Of a stretch of DNA of 40,834 bases, positions 29,915 to 37,782 are shown one piece after another. The notes below the pieces were generated by a model. The model was not told the DNA's origin and did no database searches. It saw only the letters and a program-made list of their open reading frames with translations. The stretch comes from CALREA01 sp041674865 (GTDB taxonomy: Bacteria; Patescibacteriota; Gracilibacteria; UBA1369; UBA12463). The stretch lies in the NCBI GenBank assembly GCA_041674865.1, contig JBAYUX010000005.1, positions 1-40,834 of the forward strand, in the 5' to 3' direction. Every line of letters begins with the position of its first letter. Position 1 is the first letter of the stretch. Made by a program: the position numbers and the translations under genes.

Positions 29915-31279
29915 TTAGTCATCATCCATCGCGTAGTCCATCGTCTTGCGTGACTTCTCAACCGTGATGAAGCGCATCTGTTCTTTCTTGAACATGAGTT
30001 CGATCTTTCCAGTTGGACCGTTACGATGTTTTTTGACGTAGACATCGAGCATGCCTTTTCGCTGAGAGTCTTCTTCATAATAATCTTCTCGGTAGAGCAT
30101 CATAACAACATCGGCATCTTGCTCAATCGCACCAGATTCACGGAGATCGGAGAGTTGTGGAATTTTGACTGGGCGGGATTCGACCGCGCGCGAGAGCTGT
30201 GACAGAACGACAACCGGAATATGAAGCTCGCGCGCGAGATGCTTCAAGGCTCTCGAAATTTCTGAAATTTCCTGAACACGGTTCGCATTATTTCCACCCA
30301 TACTCATGAGCTGCAAGTAGTCGACGATAAGCATATCCAAGCCATGTTCCATCTGAAGACGTCGAGCCTTCGCACGAAGTTCCGCAATCGAACTACCAGA
30401 CGTGTCATCGATGAAAATCTTCATCGAGTTGAGCTCATCCATAACACCACCAATTCTTGCAAAATCCTCATCAGTGAGCTTACCAGTTCGTAACTTCCAG
30501 GAGTCGACCTGCAAGAGCGAACAGAACATACGTTCAACAAGTTGCTCTTTCGACATTTCCAACGAAACGACTCCAACGCCAAATCCCCTCTTTGCCGCAT
30601 TCTGAGCCAAGTTCAAGGCGAGAGCGGTCTTACCCATAGAAGGACGTGCGGCCATAATGACCAAGTCGGAAGGCTGGAATCCAGACAAGAGATTGTCCAT
30701 ATCGGTAAAACCTGTGGGCACACCTCGGTATTTCTGTTTTGCTTCTGGATCGTGTAAGTTCGAAATTTTCTCGAATGTCTGTGTCAAAATATCTCGGACG
30801 TGAACGAACTTATCTTTCAAGAAGGTTTGTGACACCCCAAAGAGGCTTTTCTCAGCCTTTTCGAGGAGCTCTTCAATAGCAGCAGTCTCGCTATATCCAA
30901 GAGACATAATGGTATCTCCGGCTTTGATAAGCTTTCGTAAGATAGATTTTTCTTTCACAATGAGCGCGTATTGCACGACATGTGAAGAGGTGAAGTTTTC
31001 AGTAGAGAGTTCAGCAATAAACGACACACCTCCAATCGTATCGAGAAGTTTTCGATCCTCGAGGTAATTGGAAAGCGTGACGACATCGATCGGCATACGT
31101 TTATCGTAAAGCTCCATCACGCTTCGATAGAGAATCGAGTGAATATCGTGATAAAAGTCGTCAGCCGTGAGGATATCCGAAACCTTGATAATGGCTTCCT
31201 TATCGACAAAAAGCGCTCCGAGAATGCTTCTTTCAGCATCGAGGCTATGAGGCGGAATTTTTCCAAATGGTGCACTCAT
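29915..31279 (-). CDS. dnaB: Replicative DNA helicase DnaB
   Basis: The 454-residue protein has the DnaB N-terminal domain ('PPHSLDAERSILGALF') and the RecA-type helicase domain with Walker A ARPSMGKTALA, 'VSLEMSKEQL', 'MLIVDYLQLM' and 'DADVVMMLYREDYY'. It unwinds DNA at the replication fork as a hexamer. TATAAT (31291-31296, minus strand) lies 11 bases before the ATG, giving a very short leader. It is divergent from yraN. Confidence 0.96.
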   Translation of the reverse strand: MSAPFGKIPPHSLDAERSILGALFVDKEAIIKVSDILTADDFYHDIHSILYRSVMELYDKRMPIDVVTLSNYLEDRKLLDTIGGVSFIAELSTENFTSSHVVQYALIVKEKSILRKLIKAGDTIMSLGYSETAAIEELLEKAEKSLFGVSQTFLKDKFVHVRDILTQTFEKISNLHDPEAKQKYRGVPTGFTDMDNLLSGFQPSDLVIMAARPSMGKTALALNLAQNAAKRGFGVGVVSLEMSKEQLVERMFCSLLQVDSWKLRTGKLTDEDFARIGGVMDELNSMKIFIDDTSGSSIAELRAKARRLQMEHGLDMLIVDYLQLMSMGGNNANRVQEISEISRALKHLARELHIPVVVLSQLSRAVESRPVKIPQLSDLRESGAIEQDADVVMMLYREDYYEEDSQRKGMLDVYVKKHRNGPTGKIELMFKKEQMRFITVEKSRKTMDYAMDDD

Positions 31280-31363
31280 GGGATCGCAAGATTATATGTC
31301 GCAAAAAACTATCAACCACCAAGCGGGGTCACAGAATGACACAAGTTCATCTTTTTTTAAAGA

Positions 31364-31416
31364 AAATGTTAGGTTTGTGTAATCATTTTGTAATGTTGGT
31401 GTGATACTGTCATTGG
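31364..31416 (+). promoter_or_regulatory. Shared box upstream of yraN (weaker copy)
   Basis: AAATGTTAGG (31364-31373), 16 bases and GTAATGTTGG (31390-31399) have the same spacing as the two boxes upstream of comM and the ComEC-like gene. GATACT at 31403-31408 is a candidate -10 box. The ATG follows 34 bases after the aligned block, so the leader is longer than at the other two sites. Confidence 0.5.
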
Positions 31417-31449
31417 TGCTCAGCAGTAAGCCAAATAACAAAAAGAATA

Positions 31450-31824
31450 ATGAGTATTCTGGCCGACCAACACCGAAAAACCTGTGGACGAGTTGGCGAA
31501 GAAATTGCCAAACAGTTCTTGGTCGATAGACATTACGACATTATGGCGACAAATTTCCACTCACGATATGGTGAAATTGATATTGTGGCCATCAAAAACG
31601 GCATCACCTATTTTTGCGAGGTAAAGGCCCGAACCACCCTAACCTTCGGCACCCCCGAAGAAGCTGTCAATTGGAAAAAGCTTCATAAAATAAAAAAGAC
31701 GATACAATGTTACATAGATGAGCATGGCTATACGCCTTGGCAAATCGATATTATCGCCATCTACCTTTCGCCAAAACTCAAGCCACTGAAAATCACGCAC
31801 TACAAAAACATTCCCTCTTCGTAA
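31450..31824 (+). CDS. YraN/UPF0102 family nuclease-like protein
   Basis: The 124-residue protein matches UPF0102: 'GRVGEEIAKQFLVDRHYDIMATNFHSRYGEIDIVA' and 'FCEVKARTTLTFGTPEEAV', giving the E, D and ExK residues of a Holliday-junction-resolvase-like endonuclease fold. Its cellular role is not settled; in many genomes it lies near comM or dprA. It is divergent from dnaB and two genes before comM. Confidence 0.92.
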   Translation: MSILADQHRKTCGRVGEEIAKQFLVDRHYDIMATNFHSRYGEIDIVAIKNGITYFCEVKARTTLTFGTPEEAVNWKKLHKIKKTIQCYIDEHGYTPWQIDIIAIYLSPKLKPLKITHYKNIPSS

Positions 31825-31856
31825 GTTCTAATTTATAAGTTGAAATATTCACACTC

Positions 31857-32822
31857 ATGGAAAATCGAAATATCGCACTCTATGTTCTCGTAGGACTCAT
31901 TGTGCTCGGCATAGGATATGGAGTTTGGAGTGGATTTCTCAACAAAGGAACGATCGCCATTACAACAACTGCTCCATTTTCTGCGCAAATTGATACAGAT
32001 CCAGTATTTACGTGTTCATCATCACCATGTGAATTTCGCGTAAAGACAGGTTCTCATAGTGTAGCAGTGAAAAAAGACGGATATAGTGATTACGCAAAAT
32101 TGGTCGATGTGTCGATGGGAAGTAAGACTGAGTTGAATGTTGAATTAGAAAAAATTGTGAAAGCTCAGGTGATGAGCGAAAAATTTGTTATGCCAAAAAT
32201 CGAAAATCCATTTGTATTGCAGGTCGACAAAAATGCGGGACTTCAGGCCATTGTAAAAAAATCGGGAGATCCAAAAGTTGACGACGAGATTATTGCCTAC
32301 TTCTCTCGCCCATTTGAAAGTCCGAAAATTCAAACGAATACAAATCAGTCGATCGCTTGGATTTCAGACAAAGGAAGAGCTTCTTCATCAATCTACAAAG
32401 TCGACGTTCAGAAAAAATCACGAATGCTTGTGTATGAAACAAAAGATACGATTCGCGGGATAGTACCATCAGAAAGCGGAAAAGTTCTCGCAGTTATTTT
32501 AGGAAATCGAGTTGATCTTGTGAAGATTGGTGAAAAAAATACGACGACAATCACTCTCAACTCAACCCTCGACTCAGAAAAATTCTTTGCTTGGAAAAGT
32601 GATAATGTATTCTTTTACGTAGATCACAATGGTGAATCAGGAACGAATCTAGCGGCATTTTTGAAACGTAGTTACATGAATAACATAAAACAAGAAGATG
32701 CAATTCGAGCATGGATTCCTTTGGAAGATTCGATTGAACAAATCGTAAATGATGCAAAAGGCACAAATGGCGGTCGTCTCGTCGTGATCGGGAAAAAAGC
32801 GAATTACGCGGTGGAGTATTGA
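31857..32822 (+). CDS. PEGA-domain membrane-anchored protein
   Basis: The 321-residue protein has an N-terminal membrane helix (about residues 7-26) and a PEGA-type beta domain (about 33-97, with 'CEFRVKTGSHSVAVKKDGYSDY'), then about 220 residues of beta-rich sequence that could be a partial propeller. PEGA domains are found in surface proteins of unknown role. The gene ends in TGA directly followed by TAG. It follows yraN after 32 bases and precedes comM. Confidence 0.75.
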   Translation: MENRNIALYVLVGLIVLGIGYGVWSGFLNKGTIAITTTAPFSAQIDTDPVFTCSSSPCEFRVKTGSHSVAVKKDGYSDYAKLVDVSMGSKTELNVELEKIVKAQVMSEKFVMPKIENPFVLQVDKNAGLQAIVKKSGDPKVDDEIIAYFSRPFESPKIQTNTNQSIAWISDKGRASSSIYKVDVQKKSRMLVYETKDTIRGIVPSESGKVLAVILGNRVDLVKIGEKNTTTITLNSTLDSEKFFAWKSDNVFFYVDHNGESGTNLAAFLKRSYMNNIKQEDAIRAWIPLEDSIEQIVNDAKGTNGGRLVVIGKKANYAVEY

Positions 32823-32859
32823 TAGATGATCTTCGCATTTTGTCAGAATTTTTTTAACG

Positions 32860-32912
32860 AAATGTTAGGAAAAGTTTAGAAATTGGTAAGGTCGGAAACG
32901 TACAATCGACTC
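32860..32912 (+). promoter_or_regulatory. comM promoter with shared 53-base box
   Basis: This block aligns without gaps, 43 of 53 bases identical, with 37450-37502 read on the minus strand. It contains AAATGTTAGG, an A/T-rich tract, GGTAAGGTCGG, a -10 box TACAAT (32901-32906) and ends directly at the ATG. No -35 hexamer resembling TTGACA lies at the right distance, which suggests activator control or another sigma factor. Confidence 0.7.
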
Positions 32913-34478
32913 ATGCCGGTTACAGTTTCTACAATCAGTAATTATGGACTTGAGGGAAGAATGATCCAGGTGGAAGTTGATATTTCCGCTGGCCTTCCAT
33001 CGTTTACCATCGTTGGTCTCGCTGATACTGCGGTACTAGAAGCACGTGAACGAGTTCGTTCGGCGATCAAAAATAGTGGAATGACCTTTCCGCCCAATCG
33101 CAAAACGATGAGTCTCGTGCCCGCAGATGTTCGAAAACATGGACCGGCATTTGATCTTGCTATGGCGGTTGGGCTTCTGGCCGCCTCGCAGCAAGTTCCA
33201 ATGAGGTTGTTGGAAAATGTGGCACTGCTTGGAGCCCTTTCTTTGAATGGCGAAGTTCGCGGAGTGCAAGGCATCTTGCCACTGCTTTTATTTGCAAAGA
33301 AGTATGGGGTGAAGTCGGTCATTATTCCGTACGAAAATAAAAATGAGGCACGAGTTATCGAAGGATTAGATATTCGCGTGGTGAAAACTTTAAGAGAGTT
33401 AGTGAATTTTTTACAGGGAAAGCTGGAGCTCGAAAAGGTGGAATATTTTTTAGGATCAGAATACTCAATTGCAGATTCAGTTATGGCGAGGGCTTACACT
33501 GATCCATTTATGGGAATTATTGGGCAGGAGCGCGCGAAGCGCGCGATTGCGATCGCGGCGGCAGGACATCACAACATTCTTCTTTCTGGCCCGCCAGGAA
33601 TCGGGAAGAGCCTTCTCGCACATGCTATTTCGAAACTCCTGCCGCCGCTCACACACGAAGAATTTCTCGAAGTTGCATCAATGTATTCTCTGCGTGGCAT
33701 AAATCTTTTTGACGAATATACGATTCTTCAAAAACCTCGCCCTGTTCGCGAAATTCATCACACCGCATCTCTTGCTGCTATTATCGGAGGTACGGCAGAA
33801 CTTCTCCCTGGAGAAATATCGCTCGCACATCGTGGCGTGCTCGTTCTTGATGAAATTTCAGAATTTCCACGAGACAGAATTGAGTCACTTCGTCAGCCAA
33901 TCGAAAACGGATTTATTACTCTTACTCGCGCATCCGGATCGATAACATATCCATGTAAATTTCTCATATTTGCGACTACGAATCCATGTCCATGCGGATT
34001 TCACGGAGACAAAAAGACACTATGCCAATGCACAGTAGCCGTTCTGAAAGCACATGAAAGAAAAATTTCCGGCCCAATTCTCGACCGTATTGATCTGAAA
34101 GTTTCGATGGAATCATCAAATAAAAAAGACATCATAGAGATGCAATCAACATCACAAACATCACTCATCCCATCGGAATTTTTCAAGCAAGTGCTTCATG
34201 CGCGCGCTCGCCAGCTCGCGCGCTACACTTCCACCTCAATCACTCCTACTCCAATTTTCACCAACTCAGATCTCACAATCAAGGAACTTTTCGACTACTG
34301 CATCCTCGAATCCACCGCACAAAAAGTCCTCACAGCCGCCGCCGAAAAACTCAACCTCTCTGCCCGCGCCATTCATCGAATCATCAAAGTAGCCCGCACT
34401 ATCGCAGACATGGATCTTGTCACAGATCACGACACGATCAAAACTCATCATATATCAGAAGCGCTTCAATACCGTTAA
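32913..34478 (+). CDS. comM: ComM/YifB-family Mg-chelatase-like AAA+ ATPase
   Basis: The 521-residue protein has the ChlI N-terminal domain ('GLEGRMIQVEVDISAGLPSFTIVGL'), Walker A GPPGIGKS (226-233), Walker B 'VLVLDEISEF' and the Mg-chelatase C-terminal domain with a CPCGFHGD..CQC zinc-like motif. ComM drives branch migration of incoming single-stranded DNA during natural transformation. I chose the ATG at 32913, where family homology begins and a -10 box stands 6 bases upstream; an ATG at 32883 would precede that box. Confidence 0.93.
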   Translation: MPVTVSTISNYGLEGRMIQVEVDISAGLPSFTIVGLADTAVLEARERVRSAIKNSGMTFPPNRKTMSLVPADVRKHGPAFDLAMAVGLLAASQQVPMRLLENVALLGALSLNGEVRGVQGILPLLLFAKKYGVKSVIIPYENKNEARVIEGLDIRVVKTLRELVNFLQGKLELEKVEYFLGSEYSIADSVMARAYTDPFMGIIGQERAKRAIAIAAAGHHNILLSGPPGIGKSLLAHAISKLLPPLTHEEFLEVASMYSLRGINLFDEYTILQKPRPVREIHHTASLAAIIGGTAELLPGEISLAHRGVLVLDEISEFPRDRIESLRQPIENGFITLTRASGSITYPCKFLIFATTNPCPCGFHGDKKTLCQCTVAVLKAHERKISGPILDRIDLKVSMESSNKKDIIEMQSTSQTSLIPSEFFKQVLHARARQLARYTSTSITPTPIFTNSDLTIKELFDYCILESTAQKVLTAAAEKLNLSARAIHRIIKVARTIADMDLVTDHDTIKTHHISEALQYR

Positions 34479-35038
34479 TTGACACCATCAGGACCAGTGG
34501 CCCTCGCAATTCTGTCCGGATGAACAAAAGGATAATCTTCAGCACAATATTTTAATATACCGAATGCATTTTCCATATAGCATGCATCAACTCCATCATG
34601 CTGATCCGGCCTGAGCTCATGTGCAGTAAAAATCACGTGAGGAGTGTCCGTTCTCGTGATTCTAGGATTCTTGGGATTGATAAACTCAGTATTGGACATG
34701 TGGTATGCGCGCAAAACTTTTACATCAGTACCATCTCTTAGCTCAGCCTCGATAGTAAAGGTTGGTTTACGTCCTCTGCTTCTCACAACAATTGTTAGTT
34801 TTTCTGATCTAGGATCTTCTGGAATAGCAGAACGCGCAATACGAACAATTTTTGTGCCAACCTGCTTATCAGTAACGCCTTGATCAACCTGAATTCGAGG
34901 AATGATCTGTTCCATCTTATCAACTACTGCGGCAATTCTCTGTTCAGGAGTTGCTGCCTGTTCCTTAGAGTTATCAGCTTCAACTGCATGGAGTAATGGA
35001 AATTGTTCTGCTGCCGATCCCGGTCCGCGTCCGCCCAT
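34475..35038 (-). CDS. Soluble protein of unknown function under a dyad operator
   Basis: The 187-residue protein is not recognised. It has no signal peptide or membrane segment; residues about 80-145 alternate strands and turns ('KLTIVVRSRGRKPTFTIEAEL'). The gene overlaps the end of comM by 4 bases on the opposite strand. Its promoter is framed by an 11-base inverted repeat, which suggests tight repression. Confidence 0.65.
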   Translation of the reverse strand: MGGRGPGSAAEQFPLLHAVEADNSKEQAATPEQRIAAVVDKMEQIIPRIQVDQGVTDKQVGTKIVRIARSAIPEDPRSEKLTIVVRSRGRKPTFTIEAELRDGTDVKVLRAYHMSNTEFINPKNPRITRTDTPHVIFTAHELRPDQHDGVDACYMENAFGILKYCAEDYPFVHPDRIARATGPDGVN

Positions 35039-35055
35039 AATATATTTTTGTTATA

Positions 35056-35095
35056 TTTACTAAATAATTATAACATAAAAGCACTATTTAGTAAA
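35056..35095 (-). promoter_or_regulatory. Promoter framed by an 11-base inverted repeat
   Basis: TTTACTAAATA (35056-35066) and TATTTAGTAAA (35085-35095) are perfect inverted repeats with an 18-base spacer. On the minus strand the spacer holds TGTTATAAT, a full extended -10 box (hexamer 35067-35072), and the -35 box TTTACT (35090-35095) lies in one arm, 17 bases away. The other arm covers the predicted transcription start. Confidence 0.7.
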
Positions 35096-35210
35096 CTAAC
35101 TGTACACGACATTTTTTATCACATCCAGCTTTAATAATCAAGACTGATCAAAAAAATACAGCCATCCGAAGCCAATACTCGGAATACTAGAACTCCTGTA
35201 AACTCTCGAG

Positions 35211-35216
35211 TATACT
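35211..35216 (+). promoter_or_regulatory. -10 box of murA
   Basis: TATACT stands 8 bases before the murA ATG, so the transcript should be leaderless or nearly so. No clear -35 box is seen. Confidence 0.55.
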
Positions 35217-35224
35217 AACTTCCG

Positions 35225-36484
35225 ATGCAAAAATTTCTCATTCGTGGCGGCAAGGTTCTGAAAGGTGAGGTAACGGTAAGTGGCTCAAAGAATGCAGCCC
35301 TTCCGATTATCGGCGCCGCACTTTTGACCGACGAAATCACGATTCTCACAAACGTCCCCGAGATTAACGATGTCTACTCGATTATCACCATTCTCAAGGA
35401 ATTTAATATCGAGTGTACTTTTGAAAACCACACACTCACACTCAATCCAAAGAATTTCAAATACAAGGAGCCACCAAAAGAGCTCATTGAAAAAATGCGT
35501 GCATCAATTTTGCTCGCACCGATGCTTCTGATGCGAAATGGAAAATTTAATATGACCTATCCAGGTGGATGCGTTCTCGGAAAACGTCCGCTCGATACAC
35601 ACTCTTTTGTCTTGCGAAAGATGGGCGCAGACGTTCTCGAAGACGAAAAAAACCTCAATGTTGTCTGGAAAAAGCCAATGGCTGGAATCATGGTCCTTCC
35701 AGAAATGAGTGTCACAGCAACAGAAAACGCCATCATGCTCGCAGCAATCACTCCAGGCGAAACACAGATTCGTCTCGCCGCCGCAGAGCCACACGTTCAA
35801 GATCTTTGCCACTTCTTAAAAAAGATGGGCTGCAAGATCGAAGGTGTTGGAACGCACAATCTCACGGTTCACGGTGTAAAGAAATTAAAGGGAACAAAGT
35901 ACGCCGTATGTGGTGACTATCTCGAGGCAGGAACGTATGCGCTTGCTGCTGCTGTCACAAAAGGTGATGTGAAAATCCATGGCTTACAGATGGACTATCT
36001 CGACAGCTTCTGGCAGAAGTTTGAAGAGGCGGGAATTCCATTCGTACTCGGAAAAGATTCCATTCACATCAAACCGGCGAAGAAAATTCGTCCGGTAAAA
36101 ATGTTACGAACCGCCGTCTATCCAAGTTTCCCAACAGACTTACAGGCTCCATTTGGTGCACTGCTCGCTCTCGGAAATGGCGTAAGCAGAATTTTTGAAA
36201 CGCTCTTCGAAGGACGACTCAACTACTTATTCGAGTTAGAAAAAATGGGCGCTCATATCGAGCTTTTGAATCCACATGAAGCACTTATTATCGGCCCAAC
36301 CAAGCTCAAAGGAAAGCCGGTTGTTAGCTGTGATATTCGCGCCGGTGCTACTATGGTACTCGCCGCTCTCGCCGCTCAAGGCGAAACCATCATCTCCGAA
36401 ATCAAATACATCGACCGCGGCTACGAGCGGCTCGACGAAAAACTCCGCGCCCTTGGCGCGGACATCCAGAAGGTGGATATCTAA
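35225..36484 (+). CDS. murA: UDP-N-acetylglucosamine 1-carboxyvinyltransferase
   Basis: The 419-residue enzyme adds enolpyruvate to UDP-GlcNAc, the first committed step of peptidoglycan synthesis. It has SGSKNAALP with the substrate-binding Lys22, the catalytic Cys116 in PGGCVLGKRP (a cysteine, so fosfomycin-sensitive type) and 'PTDLQAPFGAL'. Length is normal. It converges on the ComEC-like gene with a 5-base gap. Confidence 0.96.
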   Translation: MQKFLIRGGKVLKGEVTVSGSKNAALPIIGAALLTDEITILTNVPEINDVYSIITILKEFNIECTFENHTLTLNPKNFKYKEPPKELIEKMRASILLAPMLLMRNGKFNMTYPGGCVLGKRPLDTHSFVLRKMGADVLEDEKNLNVVWKKPMAGIMVLPEMSVTATENAIMLAAITPGETQIRLAAAEPHVQDLCHFLKKMGCKIEGVGTHNLTVHGVKKLKGTKYAVCGDYLEAGTYALAAAVTKGDVKIHGLQMDYLDSFWQKFEEAGIPFVLGKDSIHIKPAKKIRPVKMLRTAVYPSFPTDLQAPFGALLALGNGVSRIFETLFEGRLNYLFELEKMGAHIELLNPHEALIIGPTKLKGKPVVSCDIRAGATMVLAALAAQGETIISEIKYIDRGYERLDEKLRALGADIQKVDI

Positions 36485-36489
36485 AAAAT

Positions 36490-37449
36490 CTAAAAGACTT
36501 TTTCAATCGTCCCCATCTTGTCCGTGCGTAGAATTCCGCTAGACGAGTCAGGATTTTTTCCGTTTTGCACCGCCTCTATCATGTTCTCGAGCCTCTTCAT
36601 CGCATCCGGTCCAGGATGATGATAGGTATTTTTCGCACCAACAGAAATGACGGCCAACCGAGCGCGTACTCGCGCGAGGAAATCTTCACTCGAACTGTAC
36701 TGACTTCCATGATGACCCACCTTCAGGATCTCCGCATGGAGTAAGTTTCCGTATTTGGCGACCATCTTTTTCTCAATCTCAAATCCCGCATCACCAGTCG
36801 TCAAAATCGCCGACCGAACCTGCAAAATTCCACTCGCATTACGTAACTCATTTGTAGAATTTCCCACCAAAATTCTCGTCACAATCGACGTGTCATTTGC
36901 ATCTTTATAATACTTTCCGGCCAGTGAATTAAATGGCGATAGGACATCCATAATCACACTGCCAGTGCCAGGCGCATCGCCTCCAGAATTAGTATCATCA
37001 TCCAATACAAAATCCGAATCGCTCGACGCAATCCACACGGGAATTTTTTTCGCAGCGATCATAGTAATAATATTTTTTTGTAACTCCGTTTTCTGCTCCA
37101 CGCCCGTAATCAAAACATGTCCCACCCGATAATCTTCGAAAACTTTTAGAAGTCCTTCGCAGTGATCTTTGTCAAAGTGTGTCACGACCACGAGATCGAT
37201 TTCTCTCGACATCCATCCCATCGCACGACGAAGTGGCTCTACAACATTTGAACCCGGGCCGCCATCAATCAAAACTGTCCCGCCATGCGGGAGTCGTAAA
37301 AGCATCGCATCGCCCTGACCAACATCGAGAAAATAGGCATGTAGACGCCCATCCGGAAGCGAGCCCAAGACGAGCAAGCCAATGAGTGTGCACACGCACA
37401 AGCCCAGCATCCACCACCGTAACAATGACCAACACAAAAATTTCCGCAT
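36490..37449 (-). CDS. ComEC/Rec2-like metallo-beta-lactamase-fold hydrolase
   Basis: The 319-residue protein has a short N-terminal membrane helix (about residues 10-30) and an exported metallo-hydrolase domain: 'YFLDVGQGDAMLLRLP', 'VLIDGGPGSN', the metal motif THFDKDHCEG (HxDxDH), 'TGDAGFEIE' and 'LKVGHHGSQYSS'. This is the nuclease-like C-terminal part of ComEC without the transport channel; ComEC degrades or passes DNA during uptake. The protein may act at the cell surface on DNA, but stand-alone relatives are poorly studied. TATGAT stands 6 bases before the ATG. Confidence 0.85.
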   Translation of the reverse strand: MRKFLCWSLLRWWMLGLCVCTLIGLLVLGSLPDGRLHAYFLDVGQGDAMLLRLPHGGTVLIDGGPGSNVVEPLRRAMGWMSREIDLVVVTHFDKDHCEGLLKVFEDYRVGHVLITGVEQKTELQKNIITMIAAKKIPVWIASSDSDFVLDDDTNSGGDAPGTGSVIMDVLSPFNSLAGKYYKDANDTSIVTRILVGNSTNELRNASGILQVRSAILTTGDAGFEIEKKMVAKYGNLLHAEILKVGHHGSQYSSSEDFLARVRARLAVISVGAKNTYHHPGPDAMKRLENMIEAVQNGKNPDSSSGILRTDKMGTIEKVF

Positions 37450-37502
37450 GAGGTGATCATACCTGCCCGACCTTACTAATTTTTAAAATTTTCCTAACAT
37501 TT
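37450..37502 (-). promoter_or_regulatory. Promoter of the ComEC-like gene with shared 53-base box
   Basis: Read on the minus strand this block matches the comM promoter at 43 of 53 positions with no gap. AAATGTTAGG, GTAAGGTCGG, the -10 position (TATGAT, 37456-37461) and the distance to the ATG are all conserved. Confidence 0.7.
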
Positions 37503-37573
37503 TTATGAAATTTTTTTGAAAAAATAGTAACAAGCTTCCAAGTTACTATGTCTTGGTTACGGTTGCCATGCCT

Positions 37574-37670
37574 TAAAAGTCATTTTGGCAGAAGTTATTC
37601 CACAGGTATTCCAATGTTATTCCAGCTGGAATAACTCCTGTCGATTGAGGTTTTAAGAAGGTGCAGCCCC
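37574..37670. repeat. Structured intergenic element, copy B
   Basis: This copy matches element A at 9235-9330. It holds a perfect 20-base palindrome GTTATTCCAGCTGGAATAAC (37616-37635) and two further copies of TATTCCA. One outer pair of the palindrome differs from copy A on both sides (G-C becomes T-A), which keeps pairing. It lies in a 333-base gap between the divergently placed ComEC-like promoter and the terminator of the surface-protein gene. Confidence 0.7.
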
Positions 37671-37721
37671 GCAAGGTCCATCAGAACCCCTCAGGGCTTC
37701 AGCTCAAAATCCCAGTTCAAA

Positions 37722-37747
37722 AAAGGATCCTATCTCTAGGATCCTTT
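37722..37747 (-). terminator. Rho-independent terminator of the fibronectin-type gene
   Basis: On the minus strand AAAGGATCCTA, the loop GAGA and TAGGATCCTTT form a perfect 11-base-pair stem, followed by further T residues. The hairpin is flanked by T-runs on both strands and could work in both directions. Confidence 0.9.
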
Positions 37748-37782
37748 AAATTTTTTGAATTATACAGCCTCAAATCAACTCC

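Noticed and set aside
32818..32825. Recoded TGA (glycine), as in some CPR lineages
   Set aside because: TGA ends the PEGA gene and is followed at once by TAG; the GNAT gene also ends in TGA. No conserved domain contains an in-frame TGA, so the standard code fits.
37574..37720. Known structural RNA (SRP RNA or similar) at element B
   Set aside because: The GC-rich segment after the element lacks the SRP core sequence, and copy A does not share it.
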